A stretch of DNA of 64,000 nt from Combretum micranthum (taxonomy: Eukaryota > Streptophyta > Magnoliopsida > Myrtales > Combretaceae): NCBI GenBank assembly GCA_024138025.1, contig JAMXBD010002262.1, positions 1 to 64,000 on the forward strand. The letters run 5' to 3'. A model generated the notes under the pieces. It ran no database searches, was not told where the DNA came from, and saw only the letters and a program-made list of their open reading frames with translations. Each line of letters opens with the position of its first letter. The stretch's first letter is position 1. The position numbers and the translations under genes were made by a program. Shown in pieces: positions 47,265 to 58,619 of this stretch.

Positions 47265-48279
47265 TCTCAATATAAATGACACAATTATAAGCAAGTTTAT
47301 ATAAATAAAATTTGATATAATTAATAAATAGAATAAATTTATACTCGTTTATAAACATGTGCATATGTGAATTTAGGGTCAAAATTGGTTTATAAATCCA
47401 TCTAGTAAACAACTCCCTAATTGTCTGAAATTAAGATTTAGGACAAAAAAATGACATGTGTTATTGTCAATTTGCAAATACATGACCCATATTAATTTTG
47501 TTTTTTTTTTACAAATAGGTAATATGAGTTTCATACAAAAGTATTAATATAATTAAATACTATTTGAGGAATATTTGTTAGAGTTTTATTAGATTAAAAA
47601 ATTAATTTAATAAAAAATATTACTAAATAAAATAAAATATTAAATATTTTTTAAAAAATAAGAAAATTAAAAAAAATTAAAATTAATTTTTATGACTAAC
47701 AAAATATTAACATGTGTCATTCTAAAATTATTTAATAATATTGACACTTTTATATGAAACTCGGTTATTTATTTGTCAAAAAAATTAACATAGGTTATGT
47801 GTTTGCAAATTGATCAAAACACAAGTCATGTTTTTACAGTTAACCCTAAGATTTATGATATTTTATAGTTTGATTTTATATTTTATTATTTTCTTACTCT
47901 AATTTCTGTAATAAATATTGAGCAAATTGAAGATGATATTGGAAACGTGCTTTTTAGTAGGAAACAAGCTGCAATATTTTATTTAGAATTTTTTTTTTAT
48001 TAATAAACAGCTTCAATTTGGATAAAAATATGTTTATTAAACGGCTGGGCGATGGTCCAAACAAAAAAAAAAAAAAAAAGGGGGGTCGGGCAGCACACCA
48101 ATTTAGATTTTCAAACACGAACATCAAACACGGCCAGTTAACACAAACAAGACAAAAAAGGGGTAAAAAGAAAATTCTATTAAACCATGCAAGGGTAGGA
48201 CTTCGTACCAAAACCTACTCTACCATAAACAATCATAAAACCTGTTTATTATTGATCTCCCAAGTTTTTTTTCTCAACA
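47265..48279 (+). promoter_or_regulatory. Upstream region and leader of RLK-C
   Basis: Outside the MITE this region aligns with the 500 bp before RLK-A and B. About 80 bp of leader, including a poly-A/G run near 48062-48088, differ from A and B. The invariant leader block ATTATTGATCTCCCAAG is at 48248-48264, just before the ATG at 48280. No TATA box is certain. Confidence 0.4.
47441..47846. mobile_element. Mutator-like (MULE) MITE, 406 bp, in the RLK-C promoter
   Basis: TAAGATTTA, 9 bp, flanks both sides (47432-47440 and 47847-47855). The two ends are long, imperfect inverted repeats of ~110 bp: for example TCAATTTGCAAATACATGAC on the left and TCAATTTGCAAACACATAAC on the right read inverted, then GAGTTTCATA in both. 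The 9-bp duplication and long terminal repeats are the hallmarks of Mutator-like elements. No transposase fits in 406 bp, so it depends on an autonomous relative. RLK-A (~3170) and RLK-B (~27595) show the empty site. Confidence 0.85.
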
Positions 48280-49062
48280 ATGAAGAGGAGTTGTGAGATT
48301 AGCAACCTGTCTCATACTCGAAAATTTGTTTGCAAACGTTTGATGAACACATACTTCATCATCTCATATGCGTCTTAGGAGTAGTTAAACCAGCACACAT
48401 GGCAGTTGAAACTATCTTCGACTGCAATTCCTTAGATGAAGTTCAAGCAGAGAAAGTCCTCATGAAATGCCCCCATAGTGACAAAGAAGTCAAATCCTAC
48501 TCCAAGGAGCCTAGCACAACAAGTTACATGGGCGCATGCACTTGCATCTTTCATAGAAATTTCACTCAACAATTCTTTCTATCTCCTGGTCCTAAGTTCG
48601 TTCGTCTTTATTTCGCTCGGCCTTCAGATATTAACAATTCAAAAGCACGATTTACCATCAGGCTTGGTAACTATACTCTCCTTCAGACCTCTAACTATTC
48701 TTATTCAACCTACCCTTCGACTAAAGATTATATCATCCGAGAGTTCATTGTGAACATGTATGATCTTGTACTAAACGTAACCTTCATACCCTCCCCGAAT
48801 CCTTCAGGTTCCTATGCTTTCGTTAATAAGATCGAAGTTTTCTTTATCCCCACCAATCTTTATATCCGCAATACTCAACTTCCGCTTGTTGGAAAGTGGC
48901 CTTTGCGAACCTACTGGTGATCAAATGGCACTGGAAACTATGTACAGGGTAGATGTTGGTGGTCCATCCATTTCTCCAGAGCATGACAGCAGCATGTCTC
49001 GCTCGTGGATAAACGATGATGACTTCCTCATTGATCATGCAGGAAAAAACAATAAAGTCTGA
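48280..49062 (+). pseudogene. RLK-C part 1: signal peptide and first half of ectodomain, frameshifted
   Basis: The start MKRSCEISNLSHTRKF matches RLK-A, but a base is missing in the signal peptide near 48363, giving a stop at TCT TAG. The frame 48330-48920 then carries malectin-like sequence (CIFHRNFTQQ, FVRLYFARP, YAFVNKIEV) and ends through a 2-base loss near 48910. A third frame carries YRVDVGGPSISPEHD and ends after a net 5-base loss near 49046, where the long open part begins. Divergence from A/B is clearly higher here than in the kinase. As written this part cannot join the rest without shifts. Confidence 0.82.
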
Positions 49063-50779
49063 AGTTGAGATCAAGTATTCCTCACAGGTGCCTGCATATA
49101 CAGCACCTGAAAAGGTGTATTCTACAGCTAGAGTTCTATCAGCTAAGCAGGTCTTCTCATCCCCTGCTGGTAACGTTACAACACAGGGAAATATGAGTTG
49201 GTCATTCCTTGTAGAAACAGGATTCAATTATCTCATCAGGTTTCACTTCTGTGAGATTCGGAAAAACACTATCAAGGTTAATGGAAGATATTTCCAAACC
49301 TACATTAATGACAGAAAGGCTGAAGATCACGCGGATGTCATTAGCTGGAGTGGTGAGCCTGGCATACCTGTTTATAAAGACTACATAGTGGAGAGTTCTA
49401 CACATTATCGAACTACAGAGTCTCTGCTAATATCCCTGCATGTTGACACTGAATCAGCAGCAAGTTATGCCCCTGCAATTTTGAATGGATTAGAAATTTT
49501 CAAATTACCAGATTCTAGGGGCAATTTTGCAGGGATCTTTCCATTTGGTACACCAGCTTCCTATATAGCACCTACCGTCAATGATAACAAGACAGTCATG
49601 CTCTTGCGTCTTCTAATGTGTGTGTTTGTATTAATCAGCGTTTCTGCGTACATACCCCTAAATCGATTTCCAATTTGGTTCCTTTACCTTAAAGTAAAGT
49701 TAAGGGGTGCTAGTCAAGAATTAGATGGTTGTCGACGATTCTCACTCATTACCCTGAAGTTGGCAACCAATAATTTCTCAGACTCTTTTCTCATAGGGAT
49801 AGGCGGATTTGGAAAAGTCTACAAGGGCTTCTTTGAGGAGGATGCCGTTTCCGTTGCCATAAAGCGTTCGAATCCGAATTCACATCAAGGTTTAGATGAG
49901 TTTCAGACAGAGATATCAATGCTCTCCAAGCTGCGTCATCGTCATCTTGTCTCCCTAATTGGTTATTGCATGGAAGGCAAAGAAATGATACTTGTATACA
50001 AATTTATGGAGCATGGTACTTTACACGATCATCTCTACAAGTCCCAAAATCCTCCACTTCATTGGATTCAAAGGCTCAAAATCTGTATTGGAGCAGCTAA
50101 AGGATTGCACTACCTTCACACAGGATCAAAGCAAACAATCATCCACCGCGATGTCAAAAGCACAAACATATTGTTGGACAATGAGTGGGAAGCCAAAGTT
50201 TCCGATTTTGGCTTATCAAAAATTGGGCCTGACATGATCAACCAATCCCATACACATGTAAGCACCATGGTGAAAGGAAGCATTGGTTATCTAGATCCTG
50301 AGTATTACCGCCGCATGAAACTAACAGAGAAATCTGATGTATATTCCTTTGGAGTGGTTTTGTTTGAGGTGCTATGTGGGAAGCCAGCCATATTACCAAT
50401 AGAAGAACACGAAGATGAAGCAATTAATCTAGCTGCATTGGCTCTTAAAACTTATCGGGAAGGTACATGGGATCAAATAGTTGATCCTTTCCTTAGAGGA
50501 AAGATTGAACCAAAATGCTTTACGACATTTACAAATGTTGCAAAGTGGTGTTTAGCTGATAAAGGGTGTGAGAGACCATCAATGGGTGAAGTGCTCGGCA
50601 ATTTGGAGTTGGCTTTGCAACAACAGCGCTATGCTAATACGTGCCGTCATTCACGCAGCACAGTCTGTGCTGTAAATTCAGACACCATAATAGATCATAA
50701 CGTTATTGTAGGCACGAGCAATTCAGATCAGCATTTGGGGATAGAGTTTTCTGAAATTCTTCATCCTAATGCACGGTGA
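49016..50779 (+). CDS. RLK-C part 2: second half of malectin-like ectodomain, transmembrane helix and kinase
   Basis: The frame is open for 587 codons; homology to the receptor begins about 10 codons in, so the listed ATG is not a natural start. It holds the second malectin-like half (AYTAPEKVYSTARVL, NYLIRFHFCEI, AILNGLEIFKLPDS), a transmembrane helix (VMLLRLLMCVFVLISVSAYI, ~49593-49652) and a full RD kinase: [39 protein letters not shown]. Unlike RLK-A the junction between ectodomain and helix is uninterrupted. From ~50401 to the stop it is almost identical to RLK-B, while upstream parts differ, suggesting gene conversion. The frameshifts upstream make the gene as a whole a likely pseudogene. 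Confidence 0.88.
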   Translation: MMTSSLIMQEKTIKSEVEIKYSSQVPAYTAPEKVYSTARVLSAKQVFSSPAGNVTTQGNMSWSFLVETGFNYLIRFHFCEIRKNTIKVNGRYFQTYINDRKAEDHADVISWSGEPGIPVYKDYIVESSTHYRTTESLLISLHVDTESAASYAPAILNGLEIFKLPDSRGNFAGIFPFGTPASYIAPTVNDNKTVMLLRLLMCVFVLISVSAYIPLNRFPIWFLYLKVKLRGASQELDGCRRFSLITLKLATNNFSDSFLIGIGGFGKVYKGFFEEDAVSVAIKRSNPNSHQGLDEFQTEISMLSKLRHRHLVSLIGYCMEGKEMILVYKFMEHGTLHDHLYKSQNPPLHWIQRLKICIGAAKGLHYLHTGSKQTIIHRDVKSTNILLDNEWEAKVSDFGLSKIGPDMINQSHTHVSTMVKGSIGYLDPEYYRRMKLTEKSDVYSFGVVLFEVLCGKPAILPIEEHEDEAINLAALALKTYREGTWDQIVDPFLRGKIEPKCFTTFTNVAKWCLADKGCERPSMGEVLGNLELALQQQRYANTCRHSRSTVCAVNSDTIIDHNVIVGTSNSDQHLGIEFSEILHPNAR

Positions 50780-53000
50780 CTGAAAGGTTTTATTCTCTGT
50801 CTAGATCTTGAATATGTCAAGGATAAAATAGTTTCAACTTAGTAAGAGTTTTAAGAGGAGGATTTACATGCCATGTGAAATCTCGGAATTTGGAGTTGTG
50901 ATATAGCTGTAGGTAAAATGGTACATAATTTCCTCAACATTGAAATTAATTATTCTAAATAAGTCTTTTTTTTTTAAATTATTGTCTTTACCCTTTGTTG
51001 AATATGAGTGTATTAAAATCTAGTTTTATAAGGCAATTTCTATTATACAAAGAAAAAATCCATTTCTTTTCCTAATTTGTATCTTCATTTGCTTCATTCA
51101 AAGTTTAACTAAAAAATTGCAGCATTATTTATCAAGCATGGATCCTTGCAGGCAGAATAACAAGTCCATGATTAAATTGGAGCTTCTGAGAAGACCACAT
51201 CCACTGGGGTACAAGCATCACTTTGCCAGTCCTAGTTTGCCTAGCTTCATTTGCACACTTCATTCCAGGTTTGAATCCATCAGTTGCAGCATTCACACTT
51301 GCATATTAATCATTATTTTTTACCCCTCTTCTGGTTTCAACTTTCTTTAGCTGTAACCAATCAGATGGATAGCCGCTAATTAACCATACCTTTGATTTAT
51401 TTTCAAACTTTCTTATGCCGGTTCCATTTACATAAAATCAAATTGGTTAATTCAACATCTAATCTCTTCCATTTTACTTGGTCTTCATGGAATTCCACCT
51501 CACTTCCTAGTAAAAAACCATGCAACACTTGAGAGAGCAAGGCTGCAGACTTTTTCTACTCAACCATGACATTGGCATGTACCACACATGGATTGGAACT
51601 GATGCCTATTACATTGATTCTAGAACCTAGTTTGTTGTATTCAACAAGCTATGCACTCTCTGTGGTTATTTTGCTTCTTTCACCTTGTTAGGAGAATACT
51701 TGCTTGCATGTTTTACCTCTGGAAGCAGTTGTGATGGAAAGTTTGGAGGTAGAAAATGATGCTCTTTTGTGTAATGTCTCCATTTAAATGCGCATTGCAG
51801 CTCTGATTGGTGTATTTCAAGGGTACAGCCATGGGAGTTGGGGTTAGAGTGGTTCTGTTTTATGTGATATGGCTGTGGTGATTGGCATGTCTATGGCAAG
51901 TCATAACCCAATCGGTTCCATGGACTAGTTATGGAGCTCTCAGTGTGGACTGACATAATTTAAGCAAATAATAATGTAATGCGCATGGAGATTGATCCCT
52001 CATATAGGTACTAAATTTGTGTCTACATTCTTTATCTAAGAGTTTAACTCTGTAAATATGGTGTGAGCGTATGGATCTTGACTGAAACCCCATCAAATAA
52101 ATGATGTAATTATATATGATAAAATAATAATGCAGACATTTGAATACAACATGTCATAGACAGATAGGAAGCAAAGAGGATCTTATAGATTGAATGTGAA
52201 ACAAAGTGGTTGCAGACCCTAATTTAGGGAAACCACGGAAATACCAGAGCAATGATGCTTCTTAGAGCTAATTGCTCCGACGATCAATGCGCATGACTAG
52301 AAAAGTGACTCAATGCCCACTCTAGCTTAGTACTGTTGCCAACATGGAATCATTCTATTTAACTAATAATGCAGCACCGTTGACAATATCTAATATTCCC
52401 TTATACCTAACATAGACCAAGTGTACAACAGCCAGTTTGGTGTTAAGTTGAAATAATCTATTCTTCCAATGTGCCTATATACACTACATCAGAAAGAGGA
52501 AATATAAGGTTTACCCATCTATAATATGCTAATTTCACATTTCTAGGAAGAAGTATGAAAGAAATTTATTCATTCTTATTAACTGCTAGAGTTCTATCCT
52601 TAATACAGTTATTTTGCAAGAAAACTGAAAGATACTTCTTAAAGTTAATCTGGTTATTCAATGATTAATCAACTAGAACAACAAGGGAATGTCCATGCTT
52701 GAACATTTCTTTATCTTATAAAATTTCATGGTAAAGTCATATGGTTTTAAGTAAGTAGTGATTATGAGTAACTTTTTATAGATACACTCATACTTAAGTA
52801 ACAAAAGGCTGTTTCCATGTTTAAATCATTCAATCTTCATGTTTTTATAGTGATTTATCAAGAACTCCTTTTAAGCATGTGATAAACTCATATTTTACTC
52901 ACTTCTCAATGATTAAATCATGTTTAACTATTATAGATTTGATAGAAATCATAAGGAAATAGTATTTAAGAGTGTTTATTTTGATAATTTAGGTCATTGA
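50780..53000. other. 3' flank of RLK-C and intergenic sequence
   Basis: The first ~175 bp match the 3' region of RLK-A and B, then similarity stops near 50957. The rest has more balanced composition than the transposon regions but no recognisable gene; frames such as 51117-51350 resemble no protein I know. It could be remnants of a lost gene or long untranslated sequence. Confidence 0.45.
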
Positions 53001-54590
53001 GGACCTATACATGCAAATACAAGCAATTGGAAGAAGATCTAAGCAAATTTGGAGACTTGACAAATGCACACCGGTCAATGCAAAAAGTACACCACTGGCC
53101 TTAATCATGATCAACATCAGCTTTCAAGTTTCGAACCAAGACCAACATTTGAAACTTCAACACCGCCGACGTTGAGGCATTGTAAACATTTTGGACATTT
53201 TCTCAATTGAACGTACATTGGCACTGGAAGGATTTATGTCGCTGTTGTTTAAGCCGGCACAGACATATACCGCCTAAACACTGCCCAACACTGATGGTGA
53301 TCTTCATTTAGAAACAATATGTCAAATAACAAACGCTGGCATCTGGACATCCTACACTGCTGATGTTGAAGTTATCGTACACCCATATTTGCTTTCGGAA
53401 ACAAATTTTGCAAACAAACGTTAGTTGTTTCGAATTCAAGGCTACCAGCGTACAGGTGTATTTAGTCAGTGTAAACTCTTGCACAACTTTTTACTATAAA
53501 TATATCCTTTTGTCAATTTTGAGGAGACACAATAAGAAACTAAAACCCTAGGCAAAAAAGAACAAGAAAAACATGTGTGTGTTGATTTCAATCATAGGGC
53601 ACTAAAACCCTATTGTTCTAGCAACATTTGAAGACGATTTTAGGGTCTTATATGTGATCAAGCAATGCCCAAGTCATTGGGTTTATGGATTTAAGGCTAA
53701 AACTTTGATGAATGAAATTTCTATTAAGGTATTTTCTATCGTTGTTTTGTATTGTTGATCGCTTGATTGTATGTTTGAGATGTCATGCTTAATTGATTTG
53801 TGAATATGCATTGATGGATTTGATGCATTGGATTAATTGACTTATTTTAACATTAATATTTGAGTGTTTGGGAATTTAACTATTGTTGTTTGTAGTGTAT
53901 TTGATTTGTGATTAGCCAACACTAATCAGGTAGATAGGATTAGAGATACCCAGGAGGGATTCAATAATCTGTACAAGCATATCTTCAGTTTTTGGAAAAG
54001 ATTTGCCATAAGAATCTATAGATTTTGACAAAACACATGAACTCATGTACTTTATGCGATTAAAGTTATAACTTTAGGTCACTTGGCCGTGCTTGATTTG
54101 TAATTTTAACTAGAATAATAATTTCAGTGTGAGCATATTACTATTTACCTGATAATTATAGATAAATTACCTTGGCGATATGATTTATATTGTAATTAGA
54201 ATTTTGCTACTTTGGGAGGTGGGTGAATTCTAGTGAGTTTGGTTAAATCCCAATTAATCAGTTTCAATATCAACCTGAGGCATCGATCCAATTCAAATGA
54301 AAATATAAGCGCATCATTCTTGATTGTTTTAGCATCTCTTAAACTTGGATCCTCATTTGTATTGCTAGAACATTTGGTTTAAAGTGTTCAATTTGCTCAT
54401 TAGTTTAGTTCGTAGTTAAATCACAATTTGATAGATTAACTTAAAATCTGATTTTTGATAGCTTAGCTTAGGGAAAAATTCGAATACCTAATAATTAGTC
54501 ATTAGCTGGATCGACCTGGTCTCATCAGTAATTTTGCTGCATACGCACTTGATTTACTGGCCAGTTATTTTTGCACTTGTACATAGAGTT
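53001..54590 (+). mobile_element. LTR-retrotransposon fragment, LTR-like
   Basis: GC-rich inverted words (ACACCGCCGACGTTGAGGC near 53160), a TATA-like CTATAAATATATCC at ~53495, then a run ending GGATCGACCTGGTCTCATC near 54508 resemble the LTR and 3' end of plant Ty3/gypsy elements, possibly of the Athila type. Ends and target duplication are not visible, and the family is a guess. No gene. Confidence 0.35.
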
Positions 54591-55499
54591 GAAAAAAAAA
54601 AAAAGCATAATTAGGTGCATCAGCATGTGACCATAAGGTTGCCCAAGAAAAATAAAAAAAAAGCATATAACCATGAGCTGAGTATGTAAACCTTGAGAAA
54701 TTTTTCTAAAACTAGAAAAAAAATATAACAATAATAATGATAATAATATAGTAAATGTACCATAGATATTAGATTTGGGACTCGACAAAAACGTTAATTA
54801 GAAACTTTAGAGTATTATGACTTTGTTCATGACCTAAAACCCTAAATAGAAAATTTTCTAAATATTAAAAGATATCAAAGATGAGATTTCATAATCACAA
54901 TAACAAACCTAGAATTCAAGTATAAGTAGCCTTAAATTTTGAGTGCTCTAGAAAGCTAGCAATTTATAGTTTGTGTAAAAATAAAAAAAGACAATTCAAA
55001 GATAAACCATTAGGGTTATAAATATACAATAAAAACTACAAAACAGACCCATAACTATCAATCTAGACTCCAAATAAAAAATTAGATTACACTATAATAT
55101 TAGTTAGAAAATTTAGAGTCCACAGGTACCAATTTTATATTTTGACCTATTGGGTCCTAAAACCCTAATCACGTAAAACAAAACTTTAAAAATACAAAAT
55201 TGCGTAAACTTTAAACATAAAATTTGGACTAACAATACTCTAGAAATATTTTAGGAAATTAAATAAATTTTTGGGAACAAAACTCTCACATAACTAATAT
55301 AATTGTGTGCCTATAAGCTAGATTTTGAAAATATTAATTAAATATCTACACCTGAAATTGTTCCACACAGAAAAATCATGGTAAAACACGGTACAAATGT
55401 ATAAAACAAAGCTCATTTTTTCCCCAACAATTGATCACCATGAGCTAGCTTAAGGAGAAAAGAAAAATAGCACAAAAATATCAAAATTAGGACACTTGA
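54591..55499. other. AT-rich sequence, no gene
   Basis: AT-rich, non-coding sequence between two LTR regions. The start of the 5' LTR that ends at 58444 may lie here or slightly to the right. Confidence 0.35.
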
Positions 55500-55678
55500 G
55501 CCAATCATCATCCACCAAGATAACCCCACATTTAATGCACATTGATGACTCAAATAATGAAACTTGTAGAACCAGTGAAGTAGAATTTTTTTTTCCCTCC
55601 TTTCACCTGCTGTACGTTAAACACAACAATAATTACAATTTGGAAAAAGATTAGCTCACTTCCACCCGTGTAGTGCAC

Positions 55679-55700
55679 ATTATATATATATATATATATA
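55679..55700. repeat. (TA)n microsatellite
   Basis: Alternating AT run of about 11 units. Confidence 0.9.
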
Positions 55701-57004
55701 GCTTAGTTAACATTTTTTCAACACTACACAAATAAATTACAAGCAAACAAAACCCACTCCCTTCCCTTTACTTCACTATAGCAAAACACCACATACTCTA
55801 TAACAAATAACAATCGACAAACTTTACTTTTTCTAAACACTGAGCCACCATAAATACCAAGAAAGAAATTAGAACAAAACAAAAACTCCACTCCTTTTCT
55901 TATAGACCACCAATCTAACAAGGTAGTAGTCAAAGGTAAGCCTATCTTTAGTAGTTATTTTATCTCTAAATTTCAATAAACTCATCTCAATATCTATATA
56001 TGTAGGTCCCGATCTATATAGACAGGAGGATTTATCACCTTTTTCTCTAGGCCATCAAGGTAATATTCCACTTATTATATGACTTGCATCCCATTCATGT
56101 GTAGAAATTAGGAAAATGACAGCATAGGATTATCATAGAAATTCTACATATGTATAGTCTTATGAACTTATGTTGATAGTAACATGAATAGTATGTGATA
56201 ATCATTTTAGCTAGGTTAGAATACCATATTCTAGAAAAGAAAACTATGAAGAAATTAAACTTAGACTTTAGAAAACCCTATGCCCTAATTTCTATAACTA
56301 AAAGATCATGACTCTTAATATCTATTTCATGACTTAGCTTAGTTCAAGTGGTTAATAGAATATGTCAACAATAATCTCTAAATAATAGATTTTGGCTAAT
56401 ATGAACATTAAGACACTTATAGGGAGCTTTAACCATATGAATACATAAGAAACTATAATAAAAATTCTTATCATTAAGAATACTAAAAGTATAATAAAAA
56501 TGGGAGATTTGAATAAATGTAAACTAATTCTAAGAAACAAACTATAATATATAATACAAAATGAAACTTAGATGAGTTTAGAAAATTACTAGAATAATAT
56601 ACCAATGATCAAAATGTAGATGAGAACCTATAAACAATAAGAATTTTGATCTACATAAACAAGATAAGGTTGATAGGCAAAGTAAATAATAATAGAACAT
56701 ATATTGCTGGGAATGGCATCAATAAAACTAAAAAGCTTAATAATGAAATTTTGAAATAAAACAAGACATAGAAAAGTCTTACACCAATTATAGGAATTTA
56801 TAGAATGAAGAAAGTATACATCAAAAAGTCAATAAGTTCAATATCTGACATATAACACATAAAACAAGTCTTTCAACATCTATTTATATAAAATGAGGAG
56901 TTATAATAAATACTATAAGTTTACTCAAAGATTATGCACTAAAAACATGTATTTGAGATCATTTAGGTTACTTTTACTGAGGAATATTTGGTTACACGAA
57001 ATAT

Positions 57005-57053
<49 letters not shown>
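57005..57053. repeat. (TA)n(TG)n compound microsatellite
   Basis: About ten TA units pass directly into about fourteen TG units inside the presumed LTR. Confidence 0.92.
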
Positions 57054-58452
57054 CAAGTATTTTATAAACTCTGAATGGTTATTTATAAATTATTATTGGA
57101 TTAGAAATAATAAAATTGCTTTGACAAGAATAAAGTAATTTTAGGACATTGGAACACTTATTCGAAATCATCTACATAGTCAATTATCTAATTAGTAAAT
57201 ATTTAACTATCTTTAGGTGAATCCGATCCAATTGTAGATTTCCTAGAAGACTACTACGGTTGAGCAATATGAGCAGGTGAGTAATCCTAATCTATTACAT
57301 TGCTTGTGATTGTAATATTATTTGCACCTGAAATCAAATAATTAAAGTGTTTGTATGATACATACGGGGTTGGGAACGAGTTTGTGAATGGTTTATGAAT
57401 TGTATGACAAAGTGGTGCTTATTCAAAGTGATAATGAATTATTGTGAATAATGATTTGAAACATGTTTATATTGTCTGTGGATTGTTTGATCACTTAAAG
57501 TTGACTTAAAACTGGTGGACTTATGATTTAAAAGAAATCATGCATTGGACGACTTGCATATATTGTATAAAAAGAAGTGATAGACCGCTATGTATTAGTG
57601 TTTTAGTTCTCGGATAATGCTTGGTTTTTCTAGATGTAAATCTCCTTGTTCTTCACAAGATTATCTTTATTTTGTTTGGTTCCATGGGAACTACTTGGCA
57701 AATGAAGGAACGCTGCCCGTGGTATCGACTTGAAATAACTAACACTTAATGGAGTCTCTATGTTTTAAAGGAAAATTGAGTGATAAAAATACCTATAATA
57801 AAGTGACAACTAAAGTAAGCATTGTTATTCCTATTGTTCTTAGTTTCTCCTGGGCGGGTGGGTCATAAGGTAATGTAATCCTTGACTTTGTTTCTTTAAC
57901 TCTGATGTGAGGGCGCAAATCTACATCTTGTTTGGATTCGGTTGTCCAGACATGTACTTGAACATATGCTTGATTGATACATTACATTTTCTTGATAAAT
58001 AAACTTGCTTGTTATGCTTGATGTGTAATATGTGATGGTTACTTCATTGAGCAGTACATATGCTCATACTCCAACAGATTTTTCGAGGTTCTTTTGTGAC
58101 CATGGTTAGTACCATCCTAGAAGCTGGAGTCGGTAAGGAATAAAAACTAGCAGAAAATGGGGATAGATAGAGGAATTATAGGATTACTGTATTAATACTT
58201 TTACATTATTTTTATGTTACTAGTTTATGGGTTAAGAAAACTAGTTTGTATTAATTACTATTCAAACTTTATGTAGTTTATTCTCTCTGTTATTGCATAA
58301 GCTATGTATGTACATCATTTATTATCAAATAACTCAAAAGATTCTGTTTTATATGTCACATCTCTTAGAGTAACTAGTTGTATTGTAGAACAATTAAATT
58401 TATTTGCAATACAGTACAACTAGAGTACCTTTTGGGGCGTAACAGTCTTAGT

Positions 58453-58464
58453 TGGTATCAAAGC
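58453..58464 (+). other. Primer-binding site, tRNA-Met type
   Basis: TGGTATCAAAGC differs at one base from TGGTATCAGAGC, the site complementary to the 3' end of initiator tRNA-Met used by many plant Ty3/gypsy elements. It lies 8 bases after the LTR end and fixes the plus orientation. Confidence 0.85.
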
Positions 58465-58619
58465 ACAATTGCAAGGATAAGAAAGATGTATATACATAAG
58501 GAAATCAAGAGTAGAAATAGTATGGTTATAGAGTAGTGTTAGAATAGATAATTTAAGAAATAAAACTAAGTGAATGAAATAAACTTGTATGATTATAACT
58601 AATCATGCATTTTTATTTT

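Larger units (their letters stand above)
55500..58444 (+). mobile_element. 5' LTR of the Ty3/gypsy element (start uncertain)
   Basis: The right end GGGGCGTAACA at 58444 is firm because a primer site follows 8 bases later. GCAGGTGAGTAATCC at ~57273 matches the position of similar motifs in the other long LTRs here. The left limit is estimated from the 2.7 kb solo LTR and is not seen directly, since the 3' LTR is outside the window. The LTR contains two microsatellites. Confidence 0.55.

Noticed and set aside
48018..48296. 92-codon ORF in the RLK-C leader
   Set aside because: Its Lys/Gly run is a poly-A/G tract and it overlaps the receptor start in another frame.
51117..51350. Possible exon after RLK-C preceded by an AG-like splice site
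   Set aside because: No protein family recognised, no matching downstream exon, and the frame is short.
57005..57053. Regular repeats considered as a CRISPR-like or satellite array
   Set aside because: Simple dinucleotide microsatellite without spacers.
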